Made by a program: the position numbers and the translations under genes | Source: Macrosoma leucophasiata | Taxonomy: Eukaryota; Arthropoda; Insecta; Lepidoptera; Hedylidae | Direction: 5' to 3' | DNA: 64,000 bases | Assembly: GCA_036365455.1 (NCBI GenBank) | Contig: JAWQUS010000010.1 | Span: 20,632,501 to 20,696,500 of the forward strand | Shown here: positions 1 through 11,994 of the stretch, piece by piece | Layout: every line of letters starts with the position of its first letter | Numbering within the stretch: the stretch's first letter is position 1 | Notes under the pieces: model-generated | The model's database searches: none | Seen by the model: only the letters and a program-made list of their open reading frames with translations | What the model was told of the DNA's origin: nothing

Positions 1-145
1 TCCAATTGAGCTACTGAAGCCCTGCCCGATTTGTCAAATCTTTCCTTCACATCTATTGCATTGCTTTATGGTAGCAGTAGCGCCATCTATTACCAACTAT
101 GCTAGTTAGGCAACCGATATAATAGACTTTTCAGTTTATTATATT
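1..145 (-). mobile_element. Rep-C tRNA-like element, truncated by window edge
   Basis: The window opens inside the tRNA-like part (ccaattgagctactgaag). The 5' module follows: gatttgtcaaatctttcc, ggtagcagtagcgccatc, ggcaaccgatataatagac. The last part of the module, seen in other copies, is missing. Confidence 0.75.
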
Positions 146-177
146 TTAATTTACTATATTTTATTTTAATTAGAACT

Positions 178-300
178 AAGGTTGCCTGGTAGAGATCGCT
201 GTTTAGTGATAAGGCCGCCTCTTGTATACTGTATCTACAACATCAAATGTCTCTGTATTTATTTCTTGGTGTACAATAAAGAATATTATTATTCTTATTA
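178..300 (+). mobile_element. retrotransposon 3' UTR-like fragment
   Basis: The stretch aaggttgcctggtagagatc, agtgataaggccgcctctt and gtgtacaataaagaatatta is a very common lepidopteran LINE 3' end with a short ATT tail. Confidence 0.6.
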
Positions 301-1414
301 TCTTAATTTAAGTCGTCGTTAACCTATTGAACAAAATTCACTTTTAACTTCACAATAGATAGCTTAGAATATGAAATAAATTCCCAAGGTCGTTTTATAT
401 TTTTAACGGCCTTGAAAATGGGTGAATCTCTTTTTTGCTCGTACGTTGCCCAATTAGGTAGGCGCTTTAAGAAGGCTGGAACGATTTACGAAATTTTGTA
501 GGATATCTTCTATGTGGTACCATGGAATTCTTTTCAGATTTTTCGAAGTTCAACACATTGTTAAATCATCGTCACTTATAATCAAGTTGTGGGTCAGAAC
601 ATAATGTTATTGCTGTGCTTGACTAACTCGGTCAGAGTAACTCGGTATCTGCATCATCATCAAAGTTTCCTGCTTTCTCTCCATTTTTAAGGTCATCATC
701 AAACGACGATCTAGAGGGGACTGCTTGAATCTAGAGAAAAGGAAATTTAAAATATAGGGTAGCAGTTCGGACTTATGGCAAATATCAGTCAAATTTTCTC
801 TAAATTGGGCAATTGTTTAATCTCTTGAGAGAGAAAACTGCAATCGCAGTAAAAATGGTTATTGATCATAAGTAAAAAAATAATTAGTCAATTTAATTTG
901 AATTGCCAATACTGATGCAGATTACGAAATTGTCTCTCGAGACTTCAAATATTGCTCTTTTCTAAATCATATTGATAAAACAAGATTGATCTCAGACGTT
1001 AATTATAAATCATAGTCGAGATATCTTTGCTAAGATCAAAGGAACTGGTTGGGTATGATCAATATTTCTTGCAAATCTGTGTCAGGCATGAAACTGTCAA
1101 TTTTAACCTTGAATAAGTATTTGATAAACGTCTTTATTCTTACCACTTTATTGGATGGTGTAACCTGGGAAAATTATCTAAGTGCGAGTCGGCTTTGTGT
1201 TTGACGGGTTTTGGACAAAGAATTTTCATTTAGGTACATTTACAAATTAGTGAAAAGGAAGAGATGTAATTTTGTATCAAAATTACTAAACAACCTATCA
1301 GTTTACAGTGTGTACCAACTTAATTCTATAGACATCAACTTAAACACTAAAGATCTAAAATAGATAGGAGTAGCTACTTTTGAGACTCAAGATATATATG
1401 AAAATTACGGAGTC
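301..1414. other. no recognisable feature
   Basis: AT-rich DNA without convincing coding, RNA or repeat signals. Confidence 0.6.
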
Positions 1415-1575
1415 ATGCAATGCCATCTTGCATCCCGCGTAAAACTACCGCAACTGCGATTGCCAATCCGCCTGCTAAACGTAGTGATTATGGCATATAC
1501 TCCACCAATGACACACAACACTGTTATGGGTAACTTAGGGGAAGCTGTAGGCGTCTTCGTATTGAAGAAACTGTT
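1415..1575 (+). repeat. diverged relative of the 23.1/24.4 kb block
   Basis: It shares the order gcgattgccaatccgc, gtgattatggca, cacaacactg and ggcgtctt with the duplicated blocks near 23-25 kb, at clearly lower identity. The shared block is therefore a dispersed old repeat, not a unique local sequence. Confidence 0.5.
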
Positions 1576-1620
1576 CCATCTATAAAGTCTAAGTAATTTT
1601 GATAAGATATGCCCAATTCT

Positions 1621-1990
1621 GAAGCGCGCATGACCCAGTGGCTGGTGTAGATTATAAGCTATCTACTCGGTTAAGCACTACGGGCGCGGTCGGGTAGTGT
1701 GATGGGTGACCGCTAGTGGCAAATTAAATGCGCGTTTCCGTGATTCGGAGGGCACGTTTAGCCGACGGTCCCGGTTGCTATCGATAGATAGCAGTCGTTA
1801 AACCTTGTCGGAGGCGTTATGGGCGGTTTGAAAACATCCGACAGCGGGTTGGCCACTAACCTACCCACCTCCACCAATGCGCATTGGAGAAGCGTGGTGG
1901 AGTAAGCTCCAGGCCTCCCCCCCAAAAAAAGGGGGAGAGACTCGTGCCCAGCAGTGGGACGTACCTATAATGGGTTGCCATTATTATTAT
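1621..1990 (+). mobile_element. 5S-rRNA-derived SINE (Rep-D), copy 1
   Basis: The head carries the internal control region of a 5S rRNA gene: ggttaagcactacgggcgcg, then gatgggtgaccgc, as in 5S genes (GTTAAGCA...GGGCGCGG...GATGGGTGACCGC). The body runs to gtgcccagcagtgggacgt and a short TTATTATTA tail. A 9-bp target duplication cccaattct (1612-1620 and 1992-2000) flanks it, which proves retroposition. Transcription would have been by RNA polymerase III from the 5S-type promoter. Confidence 0.88.
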
Positions 1991-2431
1991 ACCCAATTCT
2001 ATACGTATTGTTACATTAAAAAAGTTTCGAGTAAGTACTCTGACCGTTCTTAATTCATTAAGAATAACATTTGGCAATATAATGTACAATGATTGACACA
2101 ATTATCTTTAACAAGATAATTTGCTGCATTTTAAATTATCTAGTGACCAATATACGCACGTCATACTTAAAAGATCATTCATTGAAATCAATATGCATGT
2201 ATTGATGATTTATGCTGATGTCACGACACGCGTACACTTAATCAAACATTGATAATGATACCTATTATAATTACTTGTTAGTGTAGAATGATTTTCAAAG
2301 ACATCGACCATAGAACTGCATGGTCAATGATCAAAGACTTTCACTGATCTAAATTAGCCGCAGTATTTTAAAATACTTTGTGGACCCTTCGTTTTTTTTT
2401 ATTTATTGGAAGGTTTGAGTTTTGAGTTTGA

Positions 2432-2576
2432 GTTACCACTCCTGAGGCCTAAGGTGTTATGCCTCTGTCCGGAACACGATACTGCTGAAATATAATAGCA
2501 TTGAGCGGCAAGTATATTAGGGAATGCGGTAGTGCCTACGCCCGCGAGCTCCGTCACTGGAGCTCTACCAACAGTA
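2432..2576 (-). repeat. Rep-A retroposon, internally deleted
   Basis: Minus copy from the tggtagagctccagtgacgg end to gcctcaggagtggtaa; the segment around the ggaaattacagg motif is missing. The A-rich end is also lost. Confidence 0.75.
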
Positions 2577-2941
2577 AAAAAAGTTCATCATTAAAAATTA
2601 AATACGGTAATGTTTAATTATGATTCGGTGAATGTATTATGATAAACTACTAAAATGTCAGCAAGTTTTCATTTATCTTCTGGTATCTTAACGAGAAATT
2701 CAGCGTAGCGTTACAGAGGCAGATTCTAAAAAATTGAGATAGAAATTAGTAAACAATTTAACTTAGACATACAAAATCGTGCGCAGCTCATTATAATTTA
2801 ACTTATTTATTTCTTTAAGGGATATGCAGCAGAAAAAAGTATAAACATACACTACTATACATTCATTTACATGTGTACCTCCTCCCCCTTTTAGATCTCG
2901 AATCATGGATCAAACCTAGTTATTCGATCTAAAAGCTCCCA

Positions 2942-3053
2942 CACTCGCAAAGTATACCACCATGAAAAGTATCAATAAAAAATTTAAATTTCTCCATCAC
3001 TCGCAAAGTATACCACCATGAAAAGTATCAATAAAAAATTTAAATTTCTCCAT
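2942..3053 (+). repeat. perfect 56-bp tandem duplication
   Basis: Two identical units (2942-2997, 2998-3053), each beginning cactcgcaaagtatacc and ending aaatttctccat. Confidence 0.95.
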
Positions 3054-3479
3054 TATAAAATCATCTACAGTCCTGTAAAAGAATAAAGTCAATAGGTTTA
3101 TTATCCTATACGTAGTGATTATCCAATAAACTTAAACGGTCATTATTATAATTGAATAATAAATAAACATCCATCACGGTATATTTAAAACATGTATAGG
3201 CGGATAAGGCTAGAAAGTAAGAGTCGATAAAAAATAGGAGTTTTCTATTAGAATGATAACAAACTTCAATCAACAATGCATTCGCCTATCGCTCCAGTTC
3301 ACAGTGGAGATTTCTAATCCTAAATCATAATGAGTATGCCATATTCACACACTCTTTACTATAAAAAAAGCTCTCGTTTCACGATGAGAATGCTTTAATT
3401 ACTTTCTTCATTGAAACCGAATTTAAAGATATAGGTACGCTAAAACACTTTTTCCGTCCTACTTGCTATATTCGTTCGC

Positions 3480-3582
3480 GAAAGCTAGGGTTGCTTGCTA
3501 GATGTTCGATTGTCGTTAAATCTCGGCACTTCACATAGTTTAGATGTGAAGTTCCGAAACTCTGTCAGCATCCCTAGCTTTC
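3480..3582. other. nested hairpin sequence
   Basis: Outer arms gaaagctagggttgct and agcatccctagctttc pair over 16 bp. An inner stem, cacttcacat/atgtgaagt, closes a 7-base loop. It could be a tiny foldback element or a structured transcript. Confidence 0.6.
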
Positions 3583-4116
3583 AATGATTCCACTTTATTG
3601 CCAACACCTTTTAAATTCTGGAAGATCACTTTTTTTTTTTTAATTTTTAATCCAAGTGCTATTTTTAATTTCCACCGCTACCGCTGCTGTGGTTTCACGT
3701 CCAGAAAACTCGTTGGCTGATTAATCACAGTTTGCTATTATGAAAATAAATACACGGGACGGTGAAATTGAAGTCGTTCTAAACCCAAAAAAAAACTTGA
3801 GCTCGGTAAACATCAAACAAACGATTATACGTAAAGTTTTCCAAAAAAAAAAAAGAGTTTTTTTTTTAATTATAATTTCGCATTACAGCCATATCAGATT
3901 GCAAATATTTTTATTATATTTACCTATTTGAATTTATTTATGGTAAATTAAATTACTTAACTACCTATAATGAAGAATGCAATTTCTTCAAACCTTTAAA
4001 ATTGTGGATATTTTAGCAATTGTGATCGTTTTTGGGAAAAAAAATATGCCCGTTTTTGTAGATAAATTTGTGATTTTCAATTATATAAAAAAAAATACAT
4101 AAAAATTACTCACTAA

Positions 4117-4190
4117 TTTCATATAAAAATATGAAAACAGTAAGTTAAACAGTAAACAGCAGGTTTTCATATAAAAATATGAAAACAGTA
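4117..4190 (+). repeat. repeated palindromic motif
   Basis: tttcatataaaaatatgaaa followed by acagta occurs at 4117 and again at 4165, a 48-bp step. Confidence 0.85.
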
Positions 4191-5672
4191 TCCTTTGCAA
4201 AATATTTCGACCTTCGAACTTGATTAACTTTTTTAGTCCACATGGCATTAGTCCTGCTCTAGTCAGAGTTTTTGTTATTTGAAATGTCTATTTTAAATAG
4301 ACTAGAATATGACTTCATTTCCATGAAAATTCCTTAATTTTTATGATTGAAAATTCTAGTGTCAACCCTATAAACGCTGTACGGCTGCGTTTACGTCCGA
4401 CCTCTGTAACCCGCTACCCGACAGTTACTGTTACTGTCAACAACGCAGTCAATTACCGGGACGTGCCTGTAAACGGTTACCGCAGGTCTGTGAGAAGGTT
4501 CGCGTAGGAAACTAATTTGAGTTTTTATTCCTGCCATTAAATTACTTTCGAAGACGCTCGTATCCGCTTGTGGTCGTGTCTATTTATGGTCGTGTCGTTT
4601 TTTTACGGATCCAAATCGTGATTGATTGTCTAATTTGTTTTAAATGGACGTGTGTAAATTGATTTACATATTATATTTGCGGCTTTTTAATATTTTACAA
4701 ATATATACTTTATACGAAAATGTCAATGTTCTAGTCCTATCCACTCTCTCATTTTTAAACTGTGAAAATAGTTGTGGTTAATTGATTTTTTTGATATTTT
4801 AACCAAACACTTTTTATTTTATTATTCTGCCTCAGGCAGACTATTCTCGACTTTTTGTTTTCATTTAGATGCAAAAAGGTACATGTATTTGAAAATTGAA
4901 TAATTAAGAGACAGCATCGTTTCAAGTCCATTTTTGGTACGGCTACAATTAATTCGCTGACTCTCTGCAACTATTCGCTAACGTCAGCTAGCACCTAAGC
5001 CTCTAACACCAATGGCAATGCAACAATTAGGGGCCATTGGGATTAGAGAATCATAGGCAAGTTCAGTAGATAAATTCATGGTAGATATATTTATTTATTT
5101 TATTTTCCATTTATTTCAGGCAACCAATGGATATGTAAATAATTATTAAATAATTTAAGAGTAGATAGTTTCTCCGCGAAAATATTTAGCTAAATTAAAT
5201 AAATTGTTTGTTGTTTTAAATGTTCGCCATAACAATAAAAATGCTAATCTACATTATCCTCTATCTTTTTAGGCTGCAATAAGCCCAGCATGTTTAAGTC
5301 TTTGTTCTCACAAAAGACCGCCACGATATGATATCAAATGAAATCAAAACCATATATTGCAATGGGCCGCATTCAAGATGAAGTCGTTTTACCCGATATG
5401 TTCCGAGAACGGTACATTAATCAAGGTCGATGACCTTGTTTGTAGAAGCCGAAACGAAAGTAAAGCTATTGTGGTTTCCGCGACCCCAGGTCATGCTAGG
5501 GTTGCCACTTTTATTGCAATTTTTGATGACAATATTATTAAAGTGTCAGAATTCAAGAATAACGTACAGTCTTGTCATTCTAAAATGTTTTAGATAGCCT
5601 AGAAATAAACGATCTAATTTATCTACTGTAAAAATTAATGAGTTTATAGTAGGACAATCTTATTCTTATAGT

Positions 5673-5800
5673 GTAGCAGTAGTAGAGAAGGGCAATTTTA
5701 CCCGTAATTTACCGCGTAGCAGTAGTAAGGTAAGGCAAAGTTATCCTTAGTTTATAGAGTAGCAGTTATCTACCGTTAAAAAGTAGTAGAGCAATACAAC
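5673..5800 (+). repeat. degenerate 43-bp tandem repeat
   Basis: gtagcagt starts at 5673, 5716 and 5759, exactly 43 bp apart, with diverged spacers. The block ttattcttata...gtagcagtag recurs at about 6123-6160. Confidence 0.65.
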
Positions 5801-6562
5801 ATTGTTCGTAGATCACGTAGTACCACGGAATAGAAATGTTATTGTTCCGTGCGTAGCAGAGTGTAGCGTCCACTACATTAAGGCGCCAACTAGTGGAACA
5901 CATATGAAACTTCACAGTACTTGTCTAGTACGATAGATGGCGTGCAATCGAATTACATCGCACATGCGAAGATTTCTCAAGAGTTGGCATATATACAACT
6001 TCCCAACCTCAATCGTTGGGCCGCGGCCCGCCAGGCGCTACTACCTCGCCTGGTCGGAGGATCCTCCCTTTTCGTCGGAGGAACACTTCCACCCGTTCCT
6101 CCACAAGAGTATAATACGTCAACCTTATTCTTATATTATTACGTAGCAGTAGCAGAGTAGGTAACCTTTTTCTTAGTTGAGGTACGAAGCAATTGACAGC
6201 CCTGGGTCAGAGATCTGTCGTCGGCCATCTGTAAGGTCCCGCGCCGTGTCACGATCGCCTATCACGATATAATTTCACGAACTCGCGGCACGTCCCGCCC
6301 GATACCGAATCGCATTCAAATTGCCGTGAATTATAAATTCGTCGGCATTGTAAAGGTGCATGCCTCAGTCGATGATTTCCGTGGAATCTGGCAAATTAAA
6401 TAACAGTTTGACAGTGGTCATGGTCAAAGAGTCAACGGGATCTATTTAGCTTACAGTGACTATGGATTTTGGAATTCTGTTCAATGATGGTACTGACCTA
6501 AGTCATTTTATATTTTTCCTTACAGGAAGGCGTTTTTATATGTTGAAGGTGTCAAATTGGAC

Positions 6563-6764
6563 GACCCGGTTGATTCAGCGGTGTGAGACCGTTGGATTCG
6601 AAGGGTCGCGGGTTCGATCCCCGCACCGGGACAAATATTTGTATGGCCTACATATATTTGTTTTGGGTCTGGGTTTTTGTGTATGTGTTGTGTGTGTACA
6701 ACGGCACCCACGACACAGGTTTATACCTAGTGGGGGGCTGTGAGGTTAAGCGTTAAAAAAAAAA
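6563..6764 (+). mobile_element. tRNA-derived SINE (Rep-E)
   Basis: The first 70 bases fold as a tRNA: pairing ends cccggt/accggg, an A box (tgattcagcgg) and a perfect B box (gggttcgatcccc). A ~130-bp unrelated body ends in a 10-base A tail. It is not a functional tRNA, because the acceptor and D arm are imperfect and a SINE body follows directly. Confidence 0.8.
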
Positions 6765-6896
6765 GAACTTACACATTCCAAGTTTGTACCTATACGAAAC
6801 CAGAGATGAAAAACAGAAGCTGATTTGCTGATAACTATAGTATATAATTAATTACTAGTAATTTAACTTTTTATCGGTAACGTATAATTAAGGTTG

Positions 6897-7115
6897 TTTT
6901 GTAACAGCTTGTCCTCTGACAAAGGCCTCCTGCAATGACTTTCACTCCATCTTCTCCTTTGCGATACGAATCCAAAGTGGGCCCGCTAATTTCTTGATAT
7001 CGTCTTCCCATCTCCTAAACGGTCTACCTCTGTATTTTTTGCCGTCTCGTGGATACCACTCTGTAATGTTTTTAGTCCATTTCTCTTTTTTATCTCTAAT
7101 CATATGACCTGATCC
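6897..7115 (-). mobile_element. LINE tail of a third lineage (GRPFRRWEDD type)
   Basis: The minus strand reads KWTKNITEWYPRDGKK, RGRPFRRWEDDIKKLAG and LQEAFV, a tail related to but distinct from the main RTE LINE. It is open over about 70 codons with no visible 5' part. Confidence 0.7.
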
Positions 7116-7879
7116 AAAATAAGAATATAAAAAGAAAAATCAAATAAAGTAAGCTTAGTATATTTTGAAGAAAAGTAAAACACCAAGTAGGTATTCAATA
7201 TCTCACCTTAAATACAAATTATAATCATTGAGTCATTTCATTAGAGCAACAAAGGGCAAGCTTCCATTATAAATAACTTGAATGTCCGTCTTTACCTATT
7301 CTTCAACATATTGTAAAGGTTTCGACGAGTTTAATGCTAGTCAAGGACTTGATTCGATGATGCCCGAATAGGAAATATATCGTGCGCGATTATCGATTAG
7401 ACAAGCTTCGATAAGCTTAATATTGCACGAGTAATATTTCGAGTCTTATGACTCACACTATGTAGATGCTCTACCTTTGTTGTAAATAAGTTGGGTTAGA
7501 ATTTTATTACTAGTTTATCTAACAATTTGTTATCTTTAATATCAGATTATTTTCCCAAGTTTGTAAAAAAAATGCGTTCATTTTATTTTGAGTTCAGTCA
7601 ACGATGCCACTGAATGTTCTCTCTATTGTTTCTCAAAAGTCTTCAATTTATTTTCTATTTACTGTCTCCGGAAAGTGTCATTCTTTTTTCATATTTGTTT
7701 AGATTTATTGAACTGTCGCGAGTATGATTGATTTATTCAATTTCAAATATAAGCTGTAGCCTAGGATCTAAAAGTAACTTAACGACAATTACGGAATTCC
7801 CTTCAAGTGTATTTCCTACAACAAAGGATACCTACCAACTAATGCCTTGAATATTATGTTTTTTTTTTTAAATCACCTT

Positions 7880-8106
7880 TTTTATGTAATAAAAGTGACA
7901 AACAAGCGTGCAGTTCACATTGATGTTAAGTTTTGACTGCAGCCTATAGACACCCGCACAATGACCAGAGGTCAAAATGCAGATGCGCTGCCACTCCTGA
8001 GGCATTAGGTGTTATACCTCTGTACCGGAAATTACAGAGCCGTACATTACCACCCGACAGGAACACGATAGTGCTGAACACTACCATTTAGCGGCAATTA
8101 TATTAA
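7880..8106 (-). repeat. Rep-A retroposon, 5'-truncated
   Basis: Minus copy with the conserved cagttcacattgatgttaag and ggaaattacag landmarks. It stops at agcggcaattatat, so the first ~70 bp of the element are missing. Confidence 0.85.
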
Positions 8107-8159
8107 ATCACCTGATATAATGATATATGTTCAGATTTCCATTTTACAAAAAAAGATTT

Positions 8160-8215
8160 ATACTCCCTTCGTTAGTTCCCTTATTGTGCTATAAGGGAAC
8201 TAAGGAAGGGAGTAT
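8160..8215. other. 25-bp inverted repeat with 6-base loop
   Basis: Arms 8160-8184 and 8191-8215 pair with one mismatch around tgtgct. Confidence 0.85.
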
Positions 8216-8777
8216 GAGAATAGGCCTATTAAATTGTAATGTTTTCTTTCGCTCCCTTACACACGTTATCGTATAAACAAATGAAACAAAATCAAACGAT
8301 CTTGTTTGTTTTCTTAAACTGTATCGCAAGTCAGAGTGCTGCCACAGATAATGATCGTTCTCACACTCGGCCGCGTTATTTATTTTGACACCTCACAAAT
8401 CAAGAGGTGCCTGACCTATGATATAAGAACAATTTCACTTTCCTCGGAAACAATGGCCGGCCATAATTATCCGGTTAAAGGTCAGTTGGGTGGCTAATGA
8501 GTTTTGTATCCGTTTTTTTCTAAACGTTACATTTAAGTGTGAGGACATTCTCGAAAGCAAACGAAACCTTTCAGTATATTAATAACTTACAGTTATTAAT
8601 TTTCCTATCATTTTTTTCGTTTTCCACGCCACACAAATCGTCATAATAATCACTGTAGAATAAAAATAAGGCTTTGTGCCTTCGGCCTACAGCGATGAAA
8701 AGACCAAGTATCCGCGAATCTAGTCTAGCACGAATCGACGTAGACGCCGCTAATGTCAAAATTTAGAAGCCACCCAA

Positions 8778-9027
8778 TGGCTTCTGATAGGGTTGTTTCA
8801 ACGGATGTCACTATCCGGCAACAGTCAGAATGCACTACTTGAAATACCCTCCGAAGCACGGTCCCAACTTAACAAACTATCAGGTGAGCCAGCTTGCACT
8901 GTCGTCATCAGACTGGGAAAATAACACATATAGTTTATTCTTCGTCTAACCACCGAGAATTCAACCCGGTATCACCGAGACATAGGTGCGTGTTACGATT
9001 CACCACTAAGCTATGATGCACCGAATC
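8778..9027 (-). mobile_element. tRNA-derived SINE (Rep-F), old copy
   Basis: On the minus strand, an A-box-like tagcttagtggtgaatcg and a degenerate B box gggttgaattctcgg lie at tRNA-like distance, followed by a body with gtgcttcggaggg, a motif shared with Rep-D. The 3' end is uncertain. Confidence 0.5.
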
Positions 9028-9255
9028 TTTCTTTCAATTTCAACACCGCACGTTGTTAAAGTGACAAGCAACGACATCTATTGATAAAATATAACGAATT
9101 AAGTCAAAAGATGTAGAATAGATTGAATTTTATTAATAAATTCGGAAGACGGTAATGAAAGTGTTGTTATGATCTAATTCATTTAATTAATAAAAGATAA
9201 GTATTGTGGGAAAATATAGAAATATCGTTTTTTGTCACCGGAACGATGCAGTTAA

Positions 9256-9291
9256 TTTAACTTCGTACGTAACTGCACGTACGAAGTTAAA
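9256..9291. other. 15-bp inverted repeat with 6-base loop
   Basis: tttaacttcgtacgt / acgtacgaagttaaa around aactgc, perfect. Confidence 0.85.
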
Positions 9292-9407
9292 AAGTTCTAA
9301 CGTAGAATATAAAACTAATGATTGCTGTAAGTCAACGGGTGGCTAACATTTAAATCAATAAAAATCGAATAAAAAAAAATATTATATGACCCAACATGCA
9401 TAAGCAT

Positions 9408-9760
9408 GAAGCGCGCATGGCTCCGCGGCTGGTGTAGATCGGAGGCGATCTACTCAGTTAAGCGATACGGGCGCGGTCGGGTATGTGATGGGTGACCATC
9501 AGTGGCAAATTATTAAATGCGCGTTTCCGTGCATCGGAGGGCACGTTAAGCCGTCGGACCCGGTTGCTATCGATAAGTAGATAGATAGCAGTCGTTAAAC
9601 CTTGTCGGAAGCCTTATGGGCGGTTTGAAAACATCCGATTGCGGGTTGGCCACTACACACACACACACCCTTATCTCCACCAACCCGCTTTGGAGCCGCG
9701 TGGTGGAGTAAGCTGCAGGCCTCCTGCCGAGAGAGACTCGTGCCAAGCAGTGGGACGTAT
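9408..9760 (+). mobile_element. 5S-rRNA-derived SINE (Rep-D), copy 2
   Basis: It has the same head (cagttaagcgatacgggcgc, gatgggtgacc) and body as the copy at 1.6 kb, with a CA dinucleotide expansion at about 9653-9668. The 3' end gtgccaagcagtgggacgt runs into a fragment of another retroposon. Confidence 0.88.
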
Positions 9761-9765
9761 CAAGA

Positions 9766-9905
9766 GTTTATTTATTTATTTATTTATACTTTATTGCATC
9801 AATAAAACATTGGTACAAATGGCGGACTTAACGCGCTAAAAAGCGCTCTCCGCCAGTCAACCATTGGCAGTGATAAAAAAAATGTTGGCGGTGCTAGCAA
9901 AAAAT
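9766..9905 (-). mobile_element. retroposon 3' UTR-like fragment (Rep-K)
   Basis: TTTA tract then actttattgcatcaataaaa, caaatggcggacttaacgcg and cgccagtcaaccattggcag; inserted directly behind the 9.4-kb 5S SINE. Confidence 0.6.
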
Positions 9906-10750
9906 GTTAAATAAACAAAATATAAAACATTAAATAGAAACTTTCAGTCGGTAAGATATACCTACATAAGTATAAAATAAATATATTATATATGTAGTTA
10001 TAATTATATACATATAGAAATTATTTATATTGCCATTAGGGTTGCCATTATTATATTATTATAAACATGCATAAAAGAGTACCTCACCGTCCACAACGAA
10101 AAATGAACGATCTGAATATCTACGAGTATATCTACAATTTTTATAGATTACAATTTGAATATTTGTTTCCGAAAATCAAATGAAAGGTCTATCAACAAAG
10201 AAAAGTTCCATTCCAACCTGCAACAAATCTAAAATCTATTTCAAAGTTACGAAACTGCACTTTCTAAGGGAATCACGTAACATTTAACGCATAATTTTTC
10301 TATAAATTTTAATTTAACTCTTATAAATCAAATATTTGATCTAATTTCATGTTGATTGTTTCAAATGTTACTTTCACTCATTTGTTTACGTTGTGGGTAG
10401 GCAGTATGTTAAAAATATATCGGTTTTCGATTGTGTTATCGTATATATGTATATTTTATGTTAGCTGTAGTCCGCCTACGTAGGATTTCTCTGAAGGATA
10501 ATAAATTATAGTTTCGTATATAAATATAATGCTAGCTAGATCTCTATTTCATACCGCCATAGTAAAGAACCAATGTGGGTCAACAAAAGATGAATTTACT
10601 TTATAAGTCCTTAAATAGATATTATATTGGCGGGTAACTACTGATAAGCATTTTTATATCTTTCTTGGTTTTAAGGTATAATTGTTAAAAAAAAGAGTTT
10701 TACCTAGAATCTAATAGTTTTTATCTTTCTAACTGGTTACGACTTTTTTT
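9906..10750. other. no recognisable feature
   Basis: AT-rich; short TA-rich runs near 9980-10020 only. Confidence 0.6.
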
Positions 10751-11040
10751 GTACTGGTGGTAGAGCTCCAGTGACGAAGCTCGCGGGCATCGGCACCACC
10801 GCATTACCTAATATACTTTCCGCTAAATGGTAGTGTTCAGCACTATCGTGTTCCGGTCAGGTGGTAATGTACGGCCCTGTAATTTCTGGCACAGAGGCAT
10901 AACACCTTAGGCCTCAGGAGTGGCAACGCATCTGCATTTTGACCTCTGGTCATTGTGTGGGTGTCTATAGGCTGCAGTCATCACTTAACATCAATGTGAA
11001 CTGCATGCTTGTTTGCCACTACTGTTAAATAAAAAAAAAC
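10751..11040 (+). repeat. Rep-A retroposon, full length
   Basis: Runs from tactggtggtagagctccag to the A tail after gcttgtttgccac. This and the copies at 31.4, 41.6 and 52.5 kb define the ~290-bp consensus. The family is dispersed, often 5'-truncated and A-tailed, which fits a SINE or other non-autonomous retroposon. I see no convincing tRNA, 7SL or 5S head. Confidence 0.88.
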
Positions 11041-11159
11041 GACGATGTAAAATAATTTTAGACATAATTATACATAATAGTATTTATTTTATTTTTAGTG
11101 TACAGCATTTTAACTATAAAATTAGCATAGCAGGCTACTTAACTGATACGCCCAGCGTA

Positions 11160-11512
11160 GTATTTTGAGCTCGATCCTTGGGTCGGAGATAATTGCTATT
11201 GGGAATTTCCCAATTACGCCCATGGAGTTTGCTAATGTGCCTAGAGATGTCTATAAGCTCCTCACTTATATGGGGTTCTTCAAAAGTGGCGTCAAAAGAG
11301 TCCTTCAGGACTGGCAGCGCGTTGGCAATTCCCCTGGTGTTTTAAATGTTTATAGGCGACGGTGACCACTTTTCATCAGGTGGCCCGTTTGCTTGTCTAT
11401 CAACCTAAACAAAATAATAAACCTAACGTAACTTGCGAATGGTGTGTGTTTGCATGTACCTATGCATTTACCTCTTCCTACCTCTTCGTGGAATACCGGA
11501 GTGAAATTACGA
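11160..11512 (+). mobile_element. Rep-B SINE, old copy with nested insertion
   Basis: Diverged Rep-B sequence (attgctattgggaatttccc, gtgcctagagatgtctataa) is interrupted at about 11300-11420 by a fragment of another common lepidopteran repeat (ggcgacggtgaccacttttc, tcaggtggcccgtttgcttg). It resumes with aacgtaacttgcgaatggtg and ends at gaataccggagtgaaattac. Confidence 0.6.
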
Positions 11513-11994
11513 TAAATAATTAAAGATTTGTGTATTATATAATTGTTTTTGTATTAGTGTTACCTGACTCTACCTGTTCAAAACATCGGTACATTCTGTC
11601 TCTGAGTATCTTTAAGTCTTGTTCACCTCAAATTATACCCATCGCTGTCAAGATAACAATAATAATCACTGCTTACTCATAATTCTATGTTTTATTAACA
11701 TCAGACATTTGATTGCAGGATGATATTAATTTTTATGAGGTGCACGTAGGTTTTGTCAACAAAGAATTGTTAAAAGTAATGAGCGGACTATTGTAATTAC
11801 AATAATTGGTTATGTATTTTTTTTTCCATTTGCGTGTTTCTTACTTCCCTCAATTGTAACTATTATAATTTTAAAACACCAAAATACTATGCTACTTCTG
11901 CGGTTTAGATATATTTAATAGCTTATTGGGTTTCAGAATGTATACGTCTTGTGATACTTATGTGCAGTTGCGCTGGTCTGCGTTTAATCTGCAC

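Larger units (their letters stand above)
3583..6562. other. mostly unassigned DNA
   Basis: Contains the small repeats listed at 4.1 and 5.7 kb. Two GC-richer patches (about 4375-4520 and 6180-6420) could be conserved non-coding or old repeat DNA; neither keeps a reading frame. Confidence 0.5.

Noticed and set aside
5357..5593. 78-codon open frame (PICSENGTLIKVDDLVCRSRN region)
   Set aside because: Reads plausibly but matches nothing I know and has no flanking splice sites that would extend it.
6563..6632. tRNA gene
   Set aside because: A and B boxes are clear, but a SINE body and A tail follow directly and arm pairing is imperfect.
9430..9520. 5S rRNA gene
   Set aside because: Only the internal control region is preserved, the ends are unrelated and the copy is part of a SINE.
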